This document shows positions 16,050-24,853 of a stretch of 64,000 nucleotides of DNA, in pieces. Below the pieces are notes generated by a model. It saw only the letters and a program-made list of their open reading frames with translations. It did no database searches and was not told the DNA's origin. The stretch's first letter is position 1, and each line of letters begins with the position of its first letter. Made by a program: the position numbers and the translations under genes. The DNA is from Mesorhizobium sp. B1-1-8 (GTDB lineage Bacteria > Pseudomonadota > Alphaproteobacteria > Rhizobiales > Rhizobiaceae): contig NZ_CP083956.1 of NCBI RefSeq assembly GCF_006442795.2, forward strand, positions 4,503,501 through 4,567,500. The letters run 5' to 3'.

Positions 16050-17636
16050 TCAGCCCGAGCGGCCTTCCTGGGCGACCTGGGTAAGCGGCTTGGTCAGCCG
16101 CGGCACCACGATAAGGCGCTTGACCTTGCCATTCTTGTAGGCCGACAGGAAACGGTGATAGTCCCTGAAGACGACGCAGCCGTTGGACTCGGCACGGCCG
16201 CCGCGCAGCATGTAGGTGTGGGCAAGCAGGCCGTTGCGGCCATATTTGTTGCTGCCGCTGGCGGGCGTCAGGCGGATCGCCTCGACGCCGTGGAAGCGCG
16301 ATTCCCGCAGCGACAGATTGTAGGTGTCGGGCGGCGTCGGACCGGTGTTCTTGCGGTTGACGAAGCGCGGCTGGTCGACCATCGAGCCGAGCCCCGAATG
16401 CGCTTCGAGCTTCGAGCCGTCCGGCATGTAGACCGTCTTGGCCGAGATGTCATAGACGGCCACGCCATTGCCCATCGACGGCCCGCTGAACAGGTTCCTG
16501 AAGGCATTGCCGAGGCCGCCACGCTCCGGCGTGTCCGGTTTGGCATAGGCGAGCATCTCGGAAGACTGCGCCTTGCCGCGCTTGGCAGGTTTGGATCCCT
16601 GCACGCCCGGAAGGGCATCCTGCACCACGGAGCTTCGCGGCGGGGCCGGCGCCTGCGGGCCCGATGCCGTGTCGATGGCTGCCGGCTGCGGCTTGGCCTT
16701 TGCGGTCTGCGGCTTGACCGGCTCAGGCCTCGCGGCAGCGGCGGGCGTGTCGGTCCGAGGCGCCTCGACCGCGCGGTCGAGCGTCGTGCGCGGCCTCAGG
16801 CCAGGCACGGCGATGCTGTCGGGCAATCCATCCTGCGGGGGCAGCGACGCGACCTGGTATTCGTCCTGCCCGGGATTGTCATCCGAAGCGTCGGCCGTCG
16901 CATCAGGCGCATCGCCATTGGCGAGCGCGACCGTAGTCGGCATGTCGAGCGTTTGTTCCGGCAGCACATTGGCGAGCGCCAGCGCCAGTTCGGACGCCTG
17001 CCGCACCTCGGCCGGATCGGAGCCGAAGCGCGCTTCGGCCGGGCTGTCGGCAATCGTGCCGCCGAAGCGGCTCGCCGCCGGCAGGCTGGCAAGCAGCACA
17101 GGCGCGTTTTCGGCGCGGGCAAAGGCGGCGGCGAGTTTTTGCGGCGAAAGCTGCGCTCGCTTGACCACGGCCTCGAAGCCGTCCGCGGCTGCCGCAGCGG
17201 AGGCCACCAGCACTAGCTTTTCGTGCGCGACGCTGTCCGGCATTGGCGGCTTCAGGCGCGCGGCCTTGCCAGCGTGAGTCAAGCTCTCATGCGCGAAGCT
17301 TGAGGCGAGGCCGAGGCAGCCGGCGTCGCAGCCGCCGGTGAGCGATCCCGTGCGGTAGGTTCTTGCCACCGCAAGCCGCGGCGCCAGGGAATTGGCGAGC
17401 TTGCGGCGCTGGTCGGCAAGCGCGATGTTGCGCGGCGCCAGCAGGTTTTGCGGCAAACCGTTGGATGCGGCGGTGAGTGAGGTGCCGACCGAATAGAGAC
17501 CGGCCATGGTGGCGGCGGACCATAGGACAAGGGCGGCACCGATGGCCGGCACCACCACCCAGCGCGGGCCGGGTTGCCTCGAAGTCGAACCTTGATGTGG
17601 AGCGTCGCCCCGATACTTGAAACGCAAAAACGCCAT
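16050..17636 (-). CDS. DUF2778 (Tlde1-type L,D-transpeptidase-like) envelope protein
   Basis: 528 residues from the ATG at 17636. A single membrane segment near residues 28-50 (VVVPAIGAALVLWSAATMAG) is followed by a long Ala/Pro-rich linker (~60-370) and a C-terminal DUF2778 domain. That domain has GRNGLLAHTYMLRGGRAES followed by NGCVVFRDYHRFL, carrying the His and Cys of an L,D-transpeptidase-like site. Such domains are known in rhizobial envelope proteins and in Tlde1 peptidoglycan effectors. Its stop is followed in the same frame by 28 more sense codons (see findings). Confidence 0.83.
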   Translation of the reverse strand: MAFLRFKYRGDAPHQGSTSRQPGPRWVVVPAIGAALVLWSAATMAGLYSVGTSLTAASNGLPQNLLAPRNIALADQRRKLANSLAPRLAVARTYRTGSLTGGCDAGCLGLASSFAHESLTHAGKAARLKPPMPDSVAHEKLVLVASAAAAADGFEAVVKRAQLSPQKLAAAFARAENAPVLLASLPAASRFGGTIADSPAEARFGSDPAEVRQASELALALANVLPEQTLDMPTTVALANGDAPDATADASDDNPGQDEYQVASLPPQDGLPDSIAVPGLRPRTTLDRAVEAPRTDTPAAAARPEPVKPQTAKAKPQPAAIDTASGPQAPAPPRSSVVQDALPGVQGSKPAKRGKAQSSEMLAYAKPDTPERGGLGNAFRNLFSGPSMGNGVAVYDISAKTVYMPDGSKLEAHSGLGSMVDQPRFVNRKNTGPTPPDTYNLSLRESRFHGVEAIRLTPASGSNKYGRNGLLAHTYMLRGGRAESNGCVVFRDYHRFLSAYKNGKVKRLIVVPRLTKPLTQVAQEGRSG

Positions 17637-18192
17637 ACGACCACTCTCAATCGGCATGCCGGCTTGCGGGCCTTGCATCCGTCACGATTACAGTTCGCCT
17701 GGTGCCCCCAGCACCCTCTGCGTCTGTTGCCGATTGATTCAAAAGATGGACAAAGTTGGTTAACCAATCCCTCCACCAATCGCCGATTTGGCGACGGTCC
17801 ATACGAAAAAAGAGCCTTCCATGGTCTGCGCCACGGTAAAAATGCTCTTCCTCACCCGCTTTGCTGCCCGTTTTTCCAGCCACTGTCAAGAAAGCGTGAA
17901 GGCCGGGAACCGCAGCATCCCTGGCCGCGTAGAGAGCGATTAGGGTCAAAATGCGACCACGCGACGAGCGCTGAAACTAGCCAACAGGAAAAGTTATGAG
18001 CCAACGGCGAGCCGCTGGGACAGCGAGCGTGCGTCATACGGGCAGGAATGCCCCCAGAAAAAGTCACCCCCAGCGGGCGGGATCGACTGAAAAATCTCTT
18101 GCTACAACGGCCGCTCTCAAGCTGCTGCAGCCACGATGTTCTCACGTCGCGGGCCGCTCCAGCTAATCAGGCTGTAGCGTTCGCAACGTCAT
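17637..18192. other. Intergenic stretch without a convincing gene
   Basis: About 550 bp between the DUF2778 gene and a small membrane-protein gene. Open frames here have shadow-like composition (Arg/Ser/Pro-rich, no ribosome sites). The part from about 17690 to 17860 is relatively AT-rich and could hold the DUF2778 promoter. I see no RNA gene or repeat that I can name. Confidence 0.5.
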
Positions 18193-18354
18193 TCACCTGG
18201 TGCCTTGCTGCGCCGCTCCGGGAACGATCAGCGCTCCCTGGTCGGGCTCCGAAAATTTGAAGCCGATAAAAAACACGATGATGATGAGGACGCAGATTAC
18301 CAGCACCGTGACGAGCGTCCTTCCCGGCTTTTCGGCTGGCGGTCTGTCTTCCAT
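18193..18354 (-). CDS. Small single-pass membrane protein (53 residues)
   Basis: An ATG at 18354 opens a 53-codon frame ending in TGA. The N-terminal ~12 residues are charged (MEDRPPAEKPGR), followed by a strong hydrophobic helix from about residue 14 to 34 (TLVTVLVICVLIIIVFFIGF) and a short polar tail. GAGG lies about ten bases upstream. The arrangement (charged head, one helix, short tail) is what a real small membrane protein looks like and is not expected by chance in this GC-rich DNA. Function unknown. Confidence 0.7.
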   Translation of the reverse strand: MEDRPPAEKPGRTLVTVLVICVLIIIVFFIGFKFSEPDQGALIVPGAAQQGTR

Positions 18355-18582
18355 GGCAATTCGCCTCGGACCTTAAACTCGGCGACAAAGCGGGGGTTCC
18401 CAACGCCACGCCGACCCCGGCAACGGACTGGCCGAAACCACGTCAGGACGCGGCTTTTGGCGGAATGTTCCTAACCAATACGGTGCGGGCCTGCCTTCCG
18501 AATTCCCAGCAGCCTATTTACGTCTGTGCTAATATAAACGATCACGCACTTTCGTGCGTAGCCAACATATTGGGAGGATGCG

Positions 18583-19005
18583 ATGAAAACCATGAATCGC
18601 AGGTCTGCAATTGCTCTCAGCATGACGGCCGCCGCGGTCACGCCCTTGTTCACCCTGGCGGCATCCGCAAAGACCAAGAAATACGGTCCGAAGGAGGGTA
18701 AGGAGATAGCGCCCGGCGTCAGAGTGGTTGAGGTCGGCACCGGCAATTCCGATATTCCCGCCTATAAGAGCATTTCGATTGTCGACGTGGTCTTCCAGCC
18801 CGGAGCGCACGCGCCCGCAACGGTGATGGACAACGACATGGTATGCACGATTACGTCGGGCGCTTTCACGATCAAGAAAAAGGACAAGGAATTCAAGCTC
18901 AACGAAGGCGACATGTACACCTGCTCCAAGGGCAAGACCGACGAGGCGACGAATACAAGCAAGGAGGTGGGCGTGCATCGCATCGCGGTCTTGATACCTG
19001 CCTAG
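18583..19005 (+). CDS. Secreted cupin-domain protein
   Basis: 140 residues: a signal peptide (MKTMNRRSAIALSMTAAAVT, cleavage near ASA) and a small single-domain cupin with the strand pattern IVDVVFQPGAHAPATVMDND, MVCTITSGAFTIKKKDKEFKLNEGDMYTCSKG. Only one of the usual metal-binding histidines (GAHAP) is evident, so metal binding is uncertain. GGGAGG is six bases before the ATG. The AT-rich upstream stretch near 18530 (GCTAATATAAAC) may be the promoter. It stands alone between convergent and divergent neighbours. Confidence 0.78.
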   Translation: MKTMNRRSAIALSMTAAAVTPLFTLAASAKTKKYGPKEGKEIAPGVRVVEVGTGNSDIPAYKSISIVDVVFQPGAHAPATVMDNDMVCTITSGAFTIKKKDKEFKLNEGDMYTCSKGKTDEATNTSKEVGVHRIAVLIPA

Positions 19006-19099
19006 GCGGCCGGCATCCGGCCGGACGATCGGTTTGCCATCGCCAGTCCAGCCGAGGCTTGAGACAAATTCACGCCGCAGACGATACGCGAGGCGCGCC

Positions 19100-20335
19100 T
19101 CAGCCAAAGCCAGGGACCAACCTCGTCTTGCCGCTGAGTTGCGCACCCAAAGTCAGCGCTCGCGGGACGTTGCGGAGAGCCGTTTCCATCAAGGTGGCGC
19201 CGCCGGGGCCAAGAGCCAGCCGGGCGATGGCGGCCGCGACGTGGACGCGCGTCGAGAACAATCCCGTCCAGGCAGCCTTGTAGCGCCTGCCGGCGGCTTC
19301 GCGTCCCGCCTCCCCGCTCCGCGCGCCGGCGAGCTCCGAAGCCAGCAGCCAGCCGGACTGGAGCGCCATCGAGATGCCCTCGGCGATGATCGGGTGCGAC
19401 TCGCCGGCCGCATTGCCGACGCGGAATATGTCCTTTTCGTAGCAGGAGCGGATGCCGGGCCGGATCGGGCCGGCGGCAAGCCAGGCATCGTCGAGGCAAG
19501 CCCCTTCCAGGGCATCGTTCACGCCCCGGCACGAAGCCATCAGATGATGCTGGACCGCCTCCGCCGCCGATACATGATTTTGGCGCTTGCGGGCGAGATT
19601 CCTACGCAGCCGGGCGAGCATGTCGCGCCTTATGCAGCACGAGATGGACATGCGACCGTGATCGGCGAAGACCATGCCGCCGTAGCCGCCGGGAAACGTC
19701 AGCAGAGGCATCAGGTCCGGCGCCAGCGATGACCCGGTGAAGTGCGCCTTGAAGCCGAGCAGGTCCGAGGAGCGGTTCGTCTTTTCGAGCTGGCTGGGCA
19801 GCGGTCCGGGTTCCCAGGAACCGTGCGCGGCGACGACCACCGGCGCCCGCAATATCGACGCTTGGTCCCGCGACGTCTCGTCCCGTGCCTGAATTCGCAC
19901 CGCCTGCACTTCGCCGTCCCGATCGATGGCGACGGCCCGCCAGGGCTGAAAGAGCTCGGCGCCTGCCTTTTCCGCCGCCTTAAGCAGCAGAAAGTCCAGG
20001 ACGTCCCGGCCCAGTGCCCGGCCGAAACCATCTTTCGCCGCGGCTCCATGTTTTACGCCCGGCATCGGCGCCTCGACGCTTGTGTTGCCGGAAAAGAAGC
20101 CGACACGGCGGATTTCGGGTCCGGCATCGGCGCGCCATGCCTCGCCGATCCCGAGCCGGTCCAGAAGCGCCAGATTGCTTGCGGAGATGTATTCGCCGCA
20201 TACCTTGCGGCGCGGGAATATGGTCTTTTCCACGATCGCCACGGCCCACCCGCTGCGGGCCAGCGCCAGCGCCAGCGACGTGCCTGCCGGACCGGCGCCG
20301 ATGACGATCGCATCGTGGGTGGATGACCGCCTCAT
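19100..20335 (-). CDS. FAD-dependent oxidoreductase of the polyketide operon
   Basis: 411 residues. N-terminal dinucleotide motif AIVIGAGPAGTSLALALARSG, then the FAD-binding stretch RRKVCGEYISASNLALLDRLG and a C-terminal VGNAAGESHPIIAEGISMAL, which together mark the geranylgeranyl-reductase/aromatic hydroxylase group of flavoproteins. Its start overlaps the stop of the methyltransferase by four bases (ATGA), so the three genes 22112 to 19100 are translationally coupled. By analogy with the srsABC operon of Streptomyces it may hydroxylate or oxidise the polyketide product; this is an inference. Confidence 0.88.
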   Translation of the reverse strand: MRRSSTHDAIVIGAGPAGTSLALALARSGWAVAIVEKTIFPRRKVCGEYISASNLALLDRLGIGEAWRADAGPEIRRVGFFSGNTSVEAPMPGVKHGAAAKDGFGRALGRDVLDFLLLKAAEKAGAELFQPWRAVAIDRDGEVQAVRIQARDETSRDQASILRAPVVVAAHGSWEPGPLPSQLEKTNRSSDLLGFKAHFTGSSLAPDLMPLLTFPGGYGGMVFADHGRMSISCCIRRDMLARLRRNLARKRQNHVSAAEAVQHHLMASCRGVNDALEGACLDDAWLAAGPIRPGIRSCYEKDIFRVGNAAGESHPIIAEGISMALQSGWLLASELAGARSGEAGREAAGRRYKAAWTGLFSTRVHVAAAIARLALGPGGATLMETALRNVPRALTLGAQLSGKTRLVPGFG

Positions 20336-21048
20336 GGCTCATCCCAACCGGCGCCGGCGCCGACGAAGACATGGGAGAACGGACCGGCGCGCCGCTCCTC
20401 GAGCGGCCTGCCGCCGGCGGCGCGCCAGAGGTCGGAAAGCTCGCTGCCGCGAAAGCCGGCGCGCACGCTCTGGGTCGCGTCATGCCGTGTCACGTCATTG
20501 GCGCCGATCGCCGGCAGAAGACGGGTCGCGGCGAGCGCGAATCCTGCCCTCAGCGGTTCAGCCGCAAACAGCAACGGAGCCTTCCGGGCCAGCAGCGGAA
20601 ACAGGCGCAGCAGTTCGGCGTCGTCGAAATGATGCAGGAACAGATTGACCGTGATCGCATCGAATTGTTCGCCGCCGGGCGTTTGCGCCCACTCGAAGAC
20701 ATCGGCGGTGATGGTTTCGAGCTTCCATCCCAGCATGCCGAAATCCGCGGAGAGCCCGGTGGTGACGAGGCCGACGCGATCGAGCATCGTCAGTTCGACA
20801 TCATGCCAGTCTGCTGCCATGCGCCGCGCCACCTTGAGCATGAAGGTGCCGTCGCCGGCGCCGATCTCCAGGATGCGGCCGGGCGGCTGCGGCACGAATT
20901 TCTTCAGCAGCGACGCCATGATCGGCGCCTGGAACATCAGCGCGTTGATGCGGCGCAGATCGCGGCGCGAGGCGAGCCCGCGCGGATCGTCGGCCGCAAG
21001 CCCGTCGAGGATTTCAGGAACGAGACTGCGATGGTCGAGCGCGTTCAT
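20332..21048 (-). CDS. Class I SAM-dependent methyltransferase of the polyketide operon
   Basis: 238 residues from the ATG at 21048, which overlaps the polyketide synthase stop codon (ATGA). The SAM-binding motif I is RILEIGAGDGTFMLKVARRM (residues ~57-76); further motifs are MLDRVGL, TADVFEW and AITVNLFLHHFDD. The C-terminal part is rich in small residues and lacks a membrane segment. The position between a type III polyketide synthase and a flavoprotein suggests O- or C-methylation of the polyketide ring. Confidence 0.88.
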   Translation of the reverse strand: MNALDHRSLVPEILDGLAADDPRGLASRRDLRRINALMFQAPIMASLLKKFVPQPPGRILEIGAGDGTFMLKVARRMAADWHDVELTMLDRVGLVTTGLSADFGMLGWKLETITADVFEWAQTPGGEQFDAITVNLFLHHFDDAELLRLFPLLARKAPLLFAAEPLRAGFALAATRLLPAIGANDVTRHDATQSVRAGFRGSELSDLWRAAGGRPLEERRAGPFSHVFVGAGAGWDEP

Positions 21049-22112
21049 GACACGGTTCGAAAGAGCATGGTTTCGGCCGTCAGCCCGGGTCCGAACGACA
21101 TGCCGCAACCGAGCTGCCCGGACGGCGCCTTCAGCATCTCTTTCATCACGAACATAACGGTCGCCGACGACATGTTGCCGTATCGGCGCAGCACCTCACG
21201 CGACGACGCCATCGCGCCGGGCGCCAGTTTCAGCGCCCTTTCGACCGCATCGAGAACCGAACGTCCGCCGGGGTGCACGGCCCACAGGTCGATCGCCTCC
21301 GGTGGCCGGTCGCCGAGGATGGCGTCCCGGTTGCACCGCAATGCGTCGTGGACCGCCGCCGGGACCTGGCCGGAAAGAACCATATCGAAGCCGTGGTCGC
21401 CAATATCCCAGGTCATCAGGTCTCGCCCATCCTCCGCGACGGTGCAGTGAAAACTGTCGAGCTCGATGCCCGGCGGCCCGGCGGTGACAAGTGCCGCCGC
21501 GCAGCCGTCGCCCCAGAGGCAGAAGGAGAGCAGCTTTTCCAGCTCGGTGGTTTCCCTCAGATGTAAGGTACAGACTTCGATATTGACCAAAAGGACCCTC
21601 GCCCGCGGGTCGGAGCGGACGATGTGGCGGGCCAGCTTGAGGCCGTTGATGGCCGCGTAGCAGCCCATGAAGCCGACCATCGTGCGTTCGATGCCGTCCG
21701 GCAGTCCGCAGCGCTGAACCAGGTCCAGATCGATGCCCGGTGCGGAAAAACCGGTGCAGGAGGTGACGATGAGATGGGTGATGCGCGATGCCTCGTCGCC
21801 AAGATGCAGTCCGTCGACGCCCTTCTGCGCCAGGACGGGCGCGGCTTCGCAAAACATCGCCATTCGCGCGGCCGTTCCGGGAAATGCGCCGCGGATGAAA
21901 GTCCCGGCAAGATCTACGGCCGGGCCTTCAGGATCGAGGGCAGGCGCAAAGCAGGAATAGCGGTTCTCGATGCCGGCAAGGCCGGCCATGCGCTCGAAGA
22001 TGCTGCGGCGATTGGCGGCCAGCATGGAGGCCGCGAAACGCAGATAGAATTGATGAACTTCGTGTTCCGGAACCGCGGTCGCGATCCGGTTGATGTAGGC
22101 TTTGGCGGGCAT
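21045..22112 (-). CDS. Type III polyketide synthase (chalcone/stilbene synthase superfamily)
   Basis: 355 residues from the ATG at 22112 (GGGAG seven bases upstream). The full catalytic triad is present: Cys119 in TSCTGFSAPGIDLD, His280 in WAVHPGGRSVLDAVE and Asn313 in YGNMSSATVMFV. The enzyme condenses malonyl-CoA units onto an acyl-CoA starter to give pyrones, resorcinols or resorcylic acids. It is the first gene of a coupled three-gene operon with a methyltransferase and a flavoprotein. Starter and chain length cannot be predicted here. The frame is open further upstream, but no better start is seen. Confidence 0.93.
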   Translation of the reverse strand: MPAKAYINRIATAVPEHEVHQFYLRFAASMLAANRRSIFERMAGLAGIENRYSCFAPALDPEGPAVDLAGTFIRGAFPGTAARMAMFCEAAPVLAQKGVDGLHLGDEASRITHLIVTSCTGFSAPGIDLDLVQRCGLPDGIERTMVGFMGCYAAINGLKLARHIVRSDPRARVLLVNIEVCTLHLRETTELEKLLSFCLWGDGCAAALVTAGPPGIELDSFHCTVAEDGRDLMTWDIGDHGFDMVLSGQVPAAVHDALRCNRDAILGDRPPEAIDLWAVHPGGRSVLDAVERALKLAPGAMASSREVLRRYGNMSSATVMFVMKEMLKAPSGQLGCGMSFGPGLTAETMLFRTVS

Positions 22113-22261
22113 ATTCCGTCTCCCGGGCGTCGGACACGGTCGAACCGTGGCGCTGCGGTCGGAGGATTTTGGCGCCACGCGCCGGTCGCGGACACCTAAC
22201 GTGTAACGTCGGCTGTTGGAAAACGTTTCCGAAAGCCGGTTTCTTCCCACGATATGGCCGG

Positions 22262-24151
22262 TCAGCCGACGTCGATGATGATCATCAGCCCGCCGCCGCC
22301 CTTCTGCTCGACATTGTTGTTGGTCGTGTGATGCGGGATATGGCAGTGGATCAGCCATTTGCCGGGCCGCTGCGCCTTCCAGATGACGTCATAGCGCTGG
22401 CCCGGCCCGACATTGATCGTATCGGCAAGATAGCGGGCCGAGGCGGGGATCGTCTCGCCATCGCGGGCAACGACCTCGAACGGCCCGCCGTGGACATGCA
22501 TCGGGTGGATAAAACCGTTGTTGGTGCCGATGAACCGCACCTTCAGGGTTTCGCCGACCTTCATGTGGATCGTCTCGGTTGAGGGGTAGGCCCTACCGTT
22601 GATGGTGAAGAAATTCGGCATGCCGCCGTCCATCGGCATCGAAGGATAGGTCAGGCCTTCCCGCACCAGCCATTCCTGAAGCTGGATGACATAGTCGTGG
22701 TCGGCAGCGACCTCGTCGGCGGGGTTGGCGGGATCGATGATCAGTGCGCCGTATAGTCCGAGCGCCTGGGTGCGGTCCGGCCTGGCGTGCGGGTGGTAGA
22801 AATAAGTGCCGTGCTGGGTGGCCGTGAACTCGTAGGAATAGGTCTGCCCCGGCTCGATCGGCGCCTGGGTGATCTCCGCCGGCCCGTCCATCTGGTTGGG
22901 CAGGATCAGGCCATGCCAATGCACCGTGGTTTCCTCCGGTAAGCCGTTGGTGACGTTGATGCGGACACGGTCGCCCTGACGGATATGGATGCGCGGACCC
23001 GGAATTTGGCCGTTATAGGCATAGGCGTCCACGGCGACGTCCGGCAGGATGTGCCAGCGGACGACCGAAGGCCTGAGCTCGAACACCTTGACCCCGTTCT
23101 CCATGCGGTAAGGCAAGTCCTGGTCGCCCTTTGCGGCGAGGCCATAAGAGGCGCTGACGAGGCGCGGATCGGTCGCCGCCATGTCGCGCATGGCGTCGGC
23201 CGGGGTGTCGCGATCCATGATCATGCCACGCGGCATGATCACCCCGCCGACGTCGCGGGCCGAGAGCGTCAGGTTCAGCCAGTTGGCCGGGGCGCCCATA
23301 CCCAGCCCCAGCGCGACTAGCGACACCAACGAGAGCACTGCGATCTGCGGCGTGGTTGCGTCCGAGCGCATGCGATGGCCGGCACCGCCTCTGCCGCCAT
23401 GGGAGGCCGAACCGGGATCTCGCCTATGATGGCCGCGCGCGTCGGCCTGCTGCATCTGCATCCGCGCGTGTTGCTTCCTGTCCTGCAGGCGATCGGTCAT
23501 CAGGCCATGCTTCAGCCCGCGCGCGACGAGCCAGACATTGGCGGGATAGGCAAGCGCAAAGCCGGCGATGACGCCGATCGACATCACCCCCCAGAACAGC
23601 AGCTCCGTCGGCTCCATGGCGCGCATATCGCGCCCCATCATCAGGAAGCTCATGACCGGCGCCATGCCGGCCATCATGAAATTCATGGAGATGAATTCGG
23701 GTAGGAAGCTCTTGCGCACATTCTCCCAATAGGTGCCGCCCATCATCGATTTCATGAACAGCGACTGGAAGATGAACAGGCCGAAGGCAAAACCGGCCAG
23801 ATATTCGACGATGAGGTCGAGCCACATCGGCAGGCCAAGCGTCGCGGTGATGACGGCGGCGAGAATGATGCCGGTCGCATCGCCGGCGACGCAATGAATT
23901 GTCGAGCCGACCCCCTGCTTCCAGAGCGGGCTGGTGAAGGCCTCGTGCTCGCCCGGGCGCGGCTCCTTGTCGGCCAGCACGTAAAGCAGCAGGCCGAGCG
24001 GGCCCATATAGAGCGTCACCAGGATGAAGCCCCATTTCATCACCACCGGCTCGGGATTATTGCGGTACTGGTCGAAGCCGACATAGAGGGTCGAGGCCGC
24101 GGCAAGCGCGAACCAGACGACAAGAAAATAGTCGATCGGTTGGATGAACAT
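22262..24151 (-). CDS. DUF4396 membrane domain fused to a multicopper oxidase
   Basis: 629 residues from the ATG at 24151. Residues ~1-200 contain about five to six hydrophobic segments and the DUF4396 pattern (KWGFILVTLYMGPLGLLLYV, GDATGIILAAVITATLGLPM). After a His/Arg-rich linker and another membrane segment (~250-270) comes a multicopper oxidase domain with the copper clusters TTVHWHGLILPNQ, YFYHPHA, IHPMHVHGGPF and LIHCHIPHHT. The oxidase would face the periplasm. The fusion joins two proteins usually encoded separately. It is divergent from the copper/thiol genes to its right. Confidence 0.9.
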   Translation of the reverse strand: MFIQPIDYFLVVWFALAAASTLYVGFDQYRNNPEPVVMKWGFILVTLYMGPLGLLLYVLADKEPRPGEHEAFTSPLWKQGVGSTIHCVAGDATGIILAAVITATLGLPMWLDLIVEYLAGFAFGLFIFQSLFMKSMMGGTYWENVRKSFLPEFISMNFMMAGMAPVMSFLMMGRDMRAMEPTELLFWGVMSIGVIAGFALAYPANVWLVARGLKHGLMTDRLQDRKQHARMQMQQADARGHHRRDPGSASHGGRGGAGHRMRSDATTPQIAVLSLVSLVALGLGMGAPANWLNLTLSARDVGGVIMPRGMIMDRDTPADAMRDMAATDPRLVSASYGLAAKGDQDLPYRMENGVKVFELRPSVVRWHILPDVAVDAYAYNGQIPGPRIHIRQGDRVRINVTNGLPEETTVHWHGLILPNQMDGPAEITQAPIEPGQTYSYEFTATQHGTYFYHPHARPDRTQALGLYGALIIDPANPADEVAADHDYVIQLQEWLVREGLTYPSMPMDGGMPNFFTINGRAYPSTETIHMKVGETLKVRFIGTNNGFIHPMHVHGGPFEVVARDGETIPASARYLADTINVGPGQRYDVIWKAQRPGKWLIHCHIPHHTTNNNVEQKGGGGLMIIIDVG

Positions 24152-24340
24152 GGACCCGGTCTCTGTTCGATGAAACGGCTGGTTGCATCCCCTGCGGATG
24201 AACGCGGCCGCCGCCACTACGATCCATCCGCCGAGAACGAATTGCCGCCTGATAACGATGGGAAGGTCTTGATGTCGCAGCGGCAGGCAATCACCGGCTT
24301 GGGACTTGCAAAGGCCGCGCTTTGCGATCAGCCTGACGAA

Positions 24341-24727
24341 ATGATGGCTCGGCTTTCGCCAAAACATCTTCTGGTCATGCTGCTCGCGGTCTTCCTGACC
24401 ACGGGTTTCAGTCTGTCCGCCGCGCAGGCCAGCGTCATGTCAGTCCGCATGACGGGCGTCATGGTCATGCCTGCCGATACGGGCATGGGCAAAATGGCCG
24501 AGTCAGACATGAAGGGCGATTGCAACGCCTGCCTCAAGGACGCGGGCGACAAAGGCGGCCCTATGCAATGCCCGACGGTCTGCATCGCGCCAGCGCTTGC
24601 CGTGCTGCCGCAAGATTTCGGGATAGTTCCGGTTCCCTCCGTGCAGCAGCCGTCGACCTTACCCGCTCCGCTCATGCACGGGCGAAGTTCCCTGCCTGAT
24701 CCATACCCACCCAGAAGAAGCGCCTGA
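24341..24727 (+). CDS. Small exported cysteine-containing protein of the copper locus
   Basis: 128 residues from the ATG at 24341; an upstream ATG at 24272 with GAAGG before it would add 23 residues. The N terminus is a signal segment (LLVMLLAVFLTTGFSLSAAQ). The mature part has a Met-rich stretch (MSVRMTGVMVMPADTGMGKM) and four cysteines in the CNACLKD and CPTVC motifs. Cys/Met content and neighbours point to metal handling. Resembles the DUF2946-like small proteins of copper loci, but I cannot confirm the family. Confidence 0.6.
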   Translation: MMARLSPKHLLVMLLAVFLTTGFSLSAAQASVMSVRMTGVMVMPADTGMGKMAESDMKGDCNACLKDAGDKGGPMQCPTVCIAPALAVLPQDFGIVPVPSVQQPSTLPAPLMHGRSSLPDPYPPRRSA

Positions 24728-24853
24728 CGCCGTTTCAGCCGTAACACGGCTGATCCCCGGCGCCTGATCGCCTGCGCGCATGGTTGCGTCGCGGGTGCGC
24801 ATAGCAATCCAGGTCGATGCCGGCATCGATCGAGATCGCAAAGGGTTTGAAGG

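Noticed and set aside
15939..17216. A 425-codon plus-strand frame opposite the DUF2778 gene
   Set aside because: Shadow of the minus-strand gene, whose signal/membrane segment and C-terminal DUF2778 motifs are clear.
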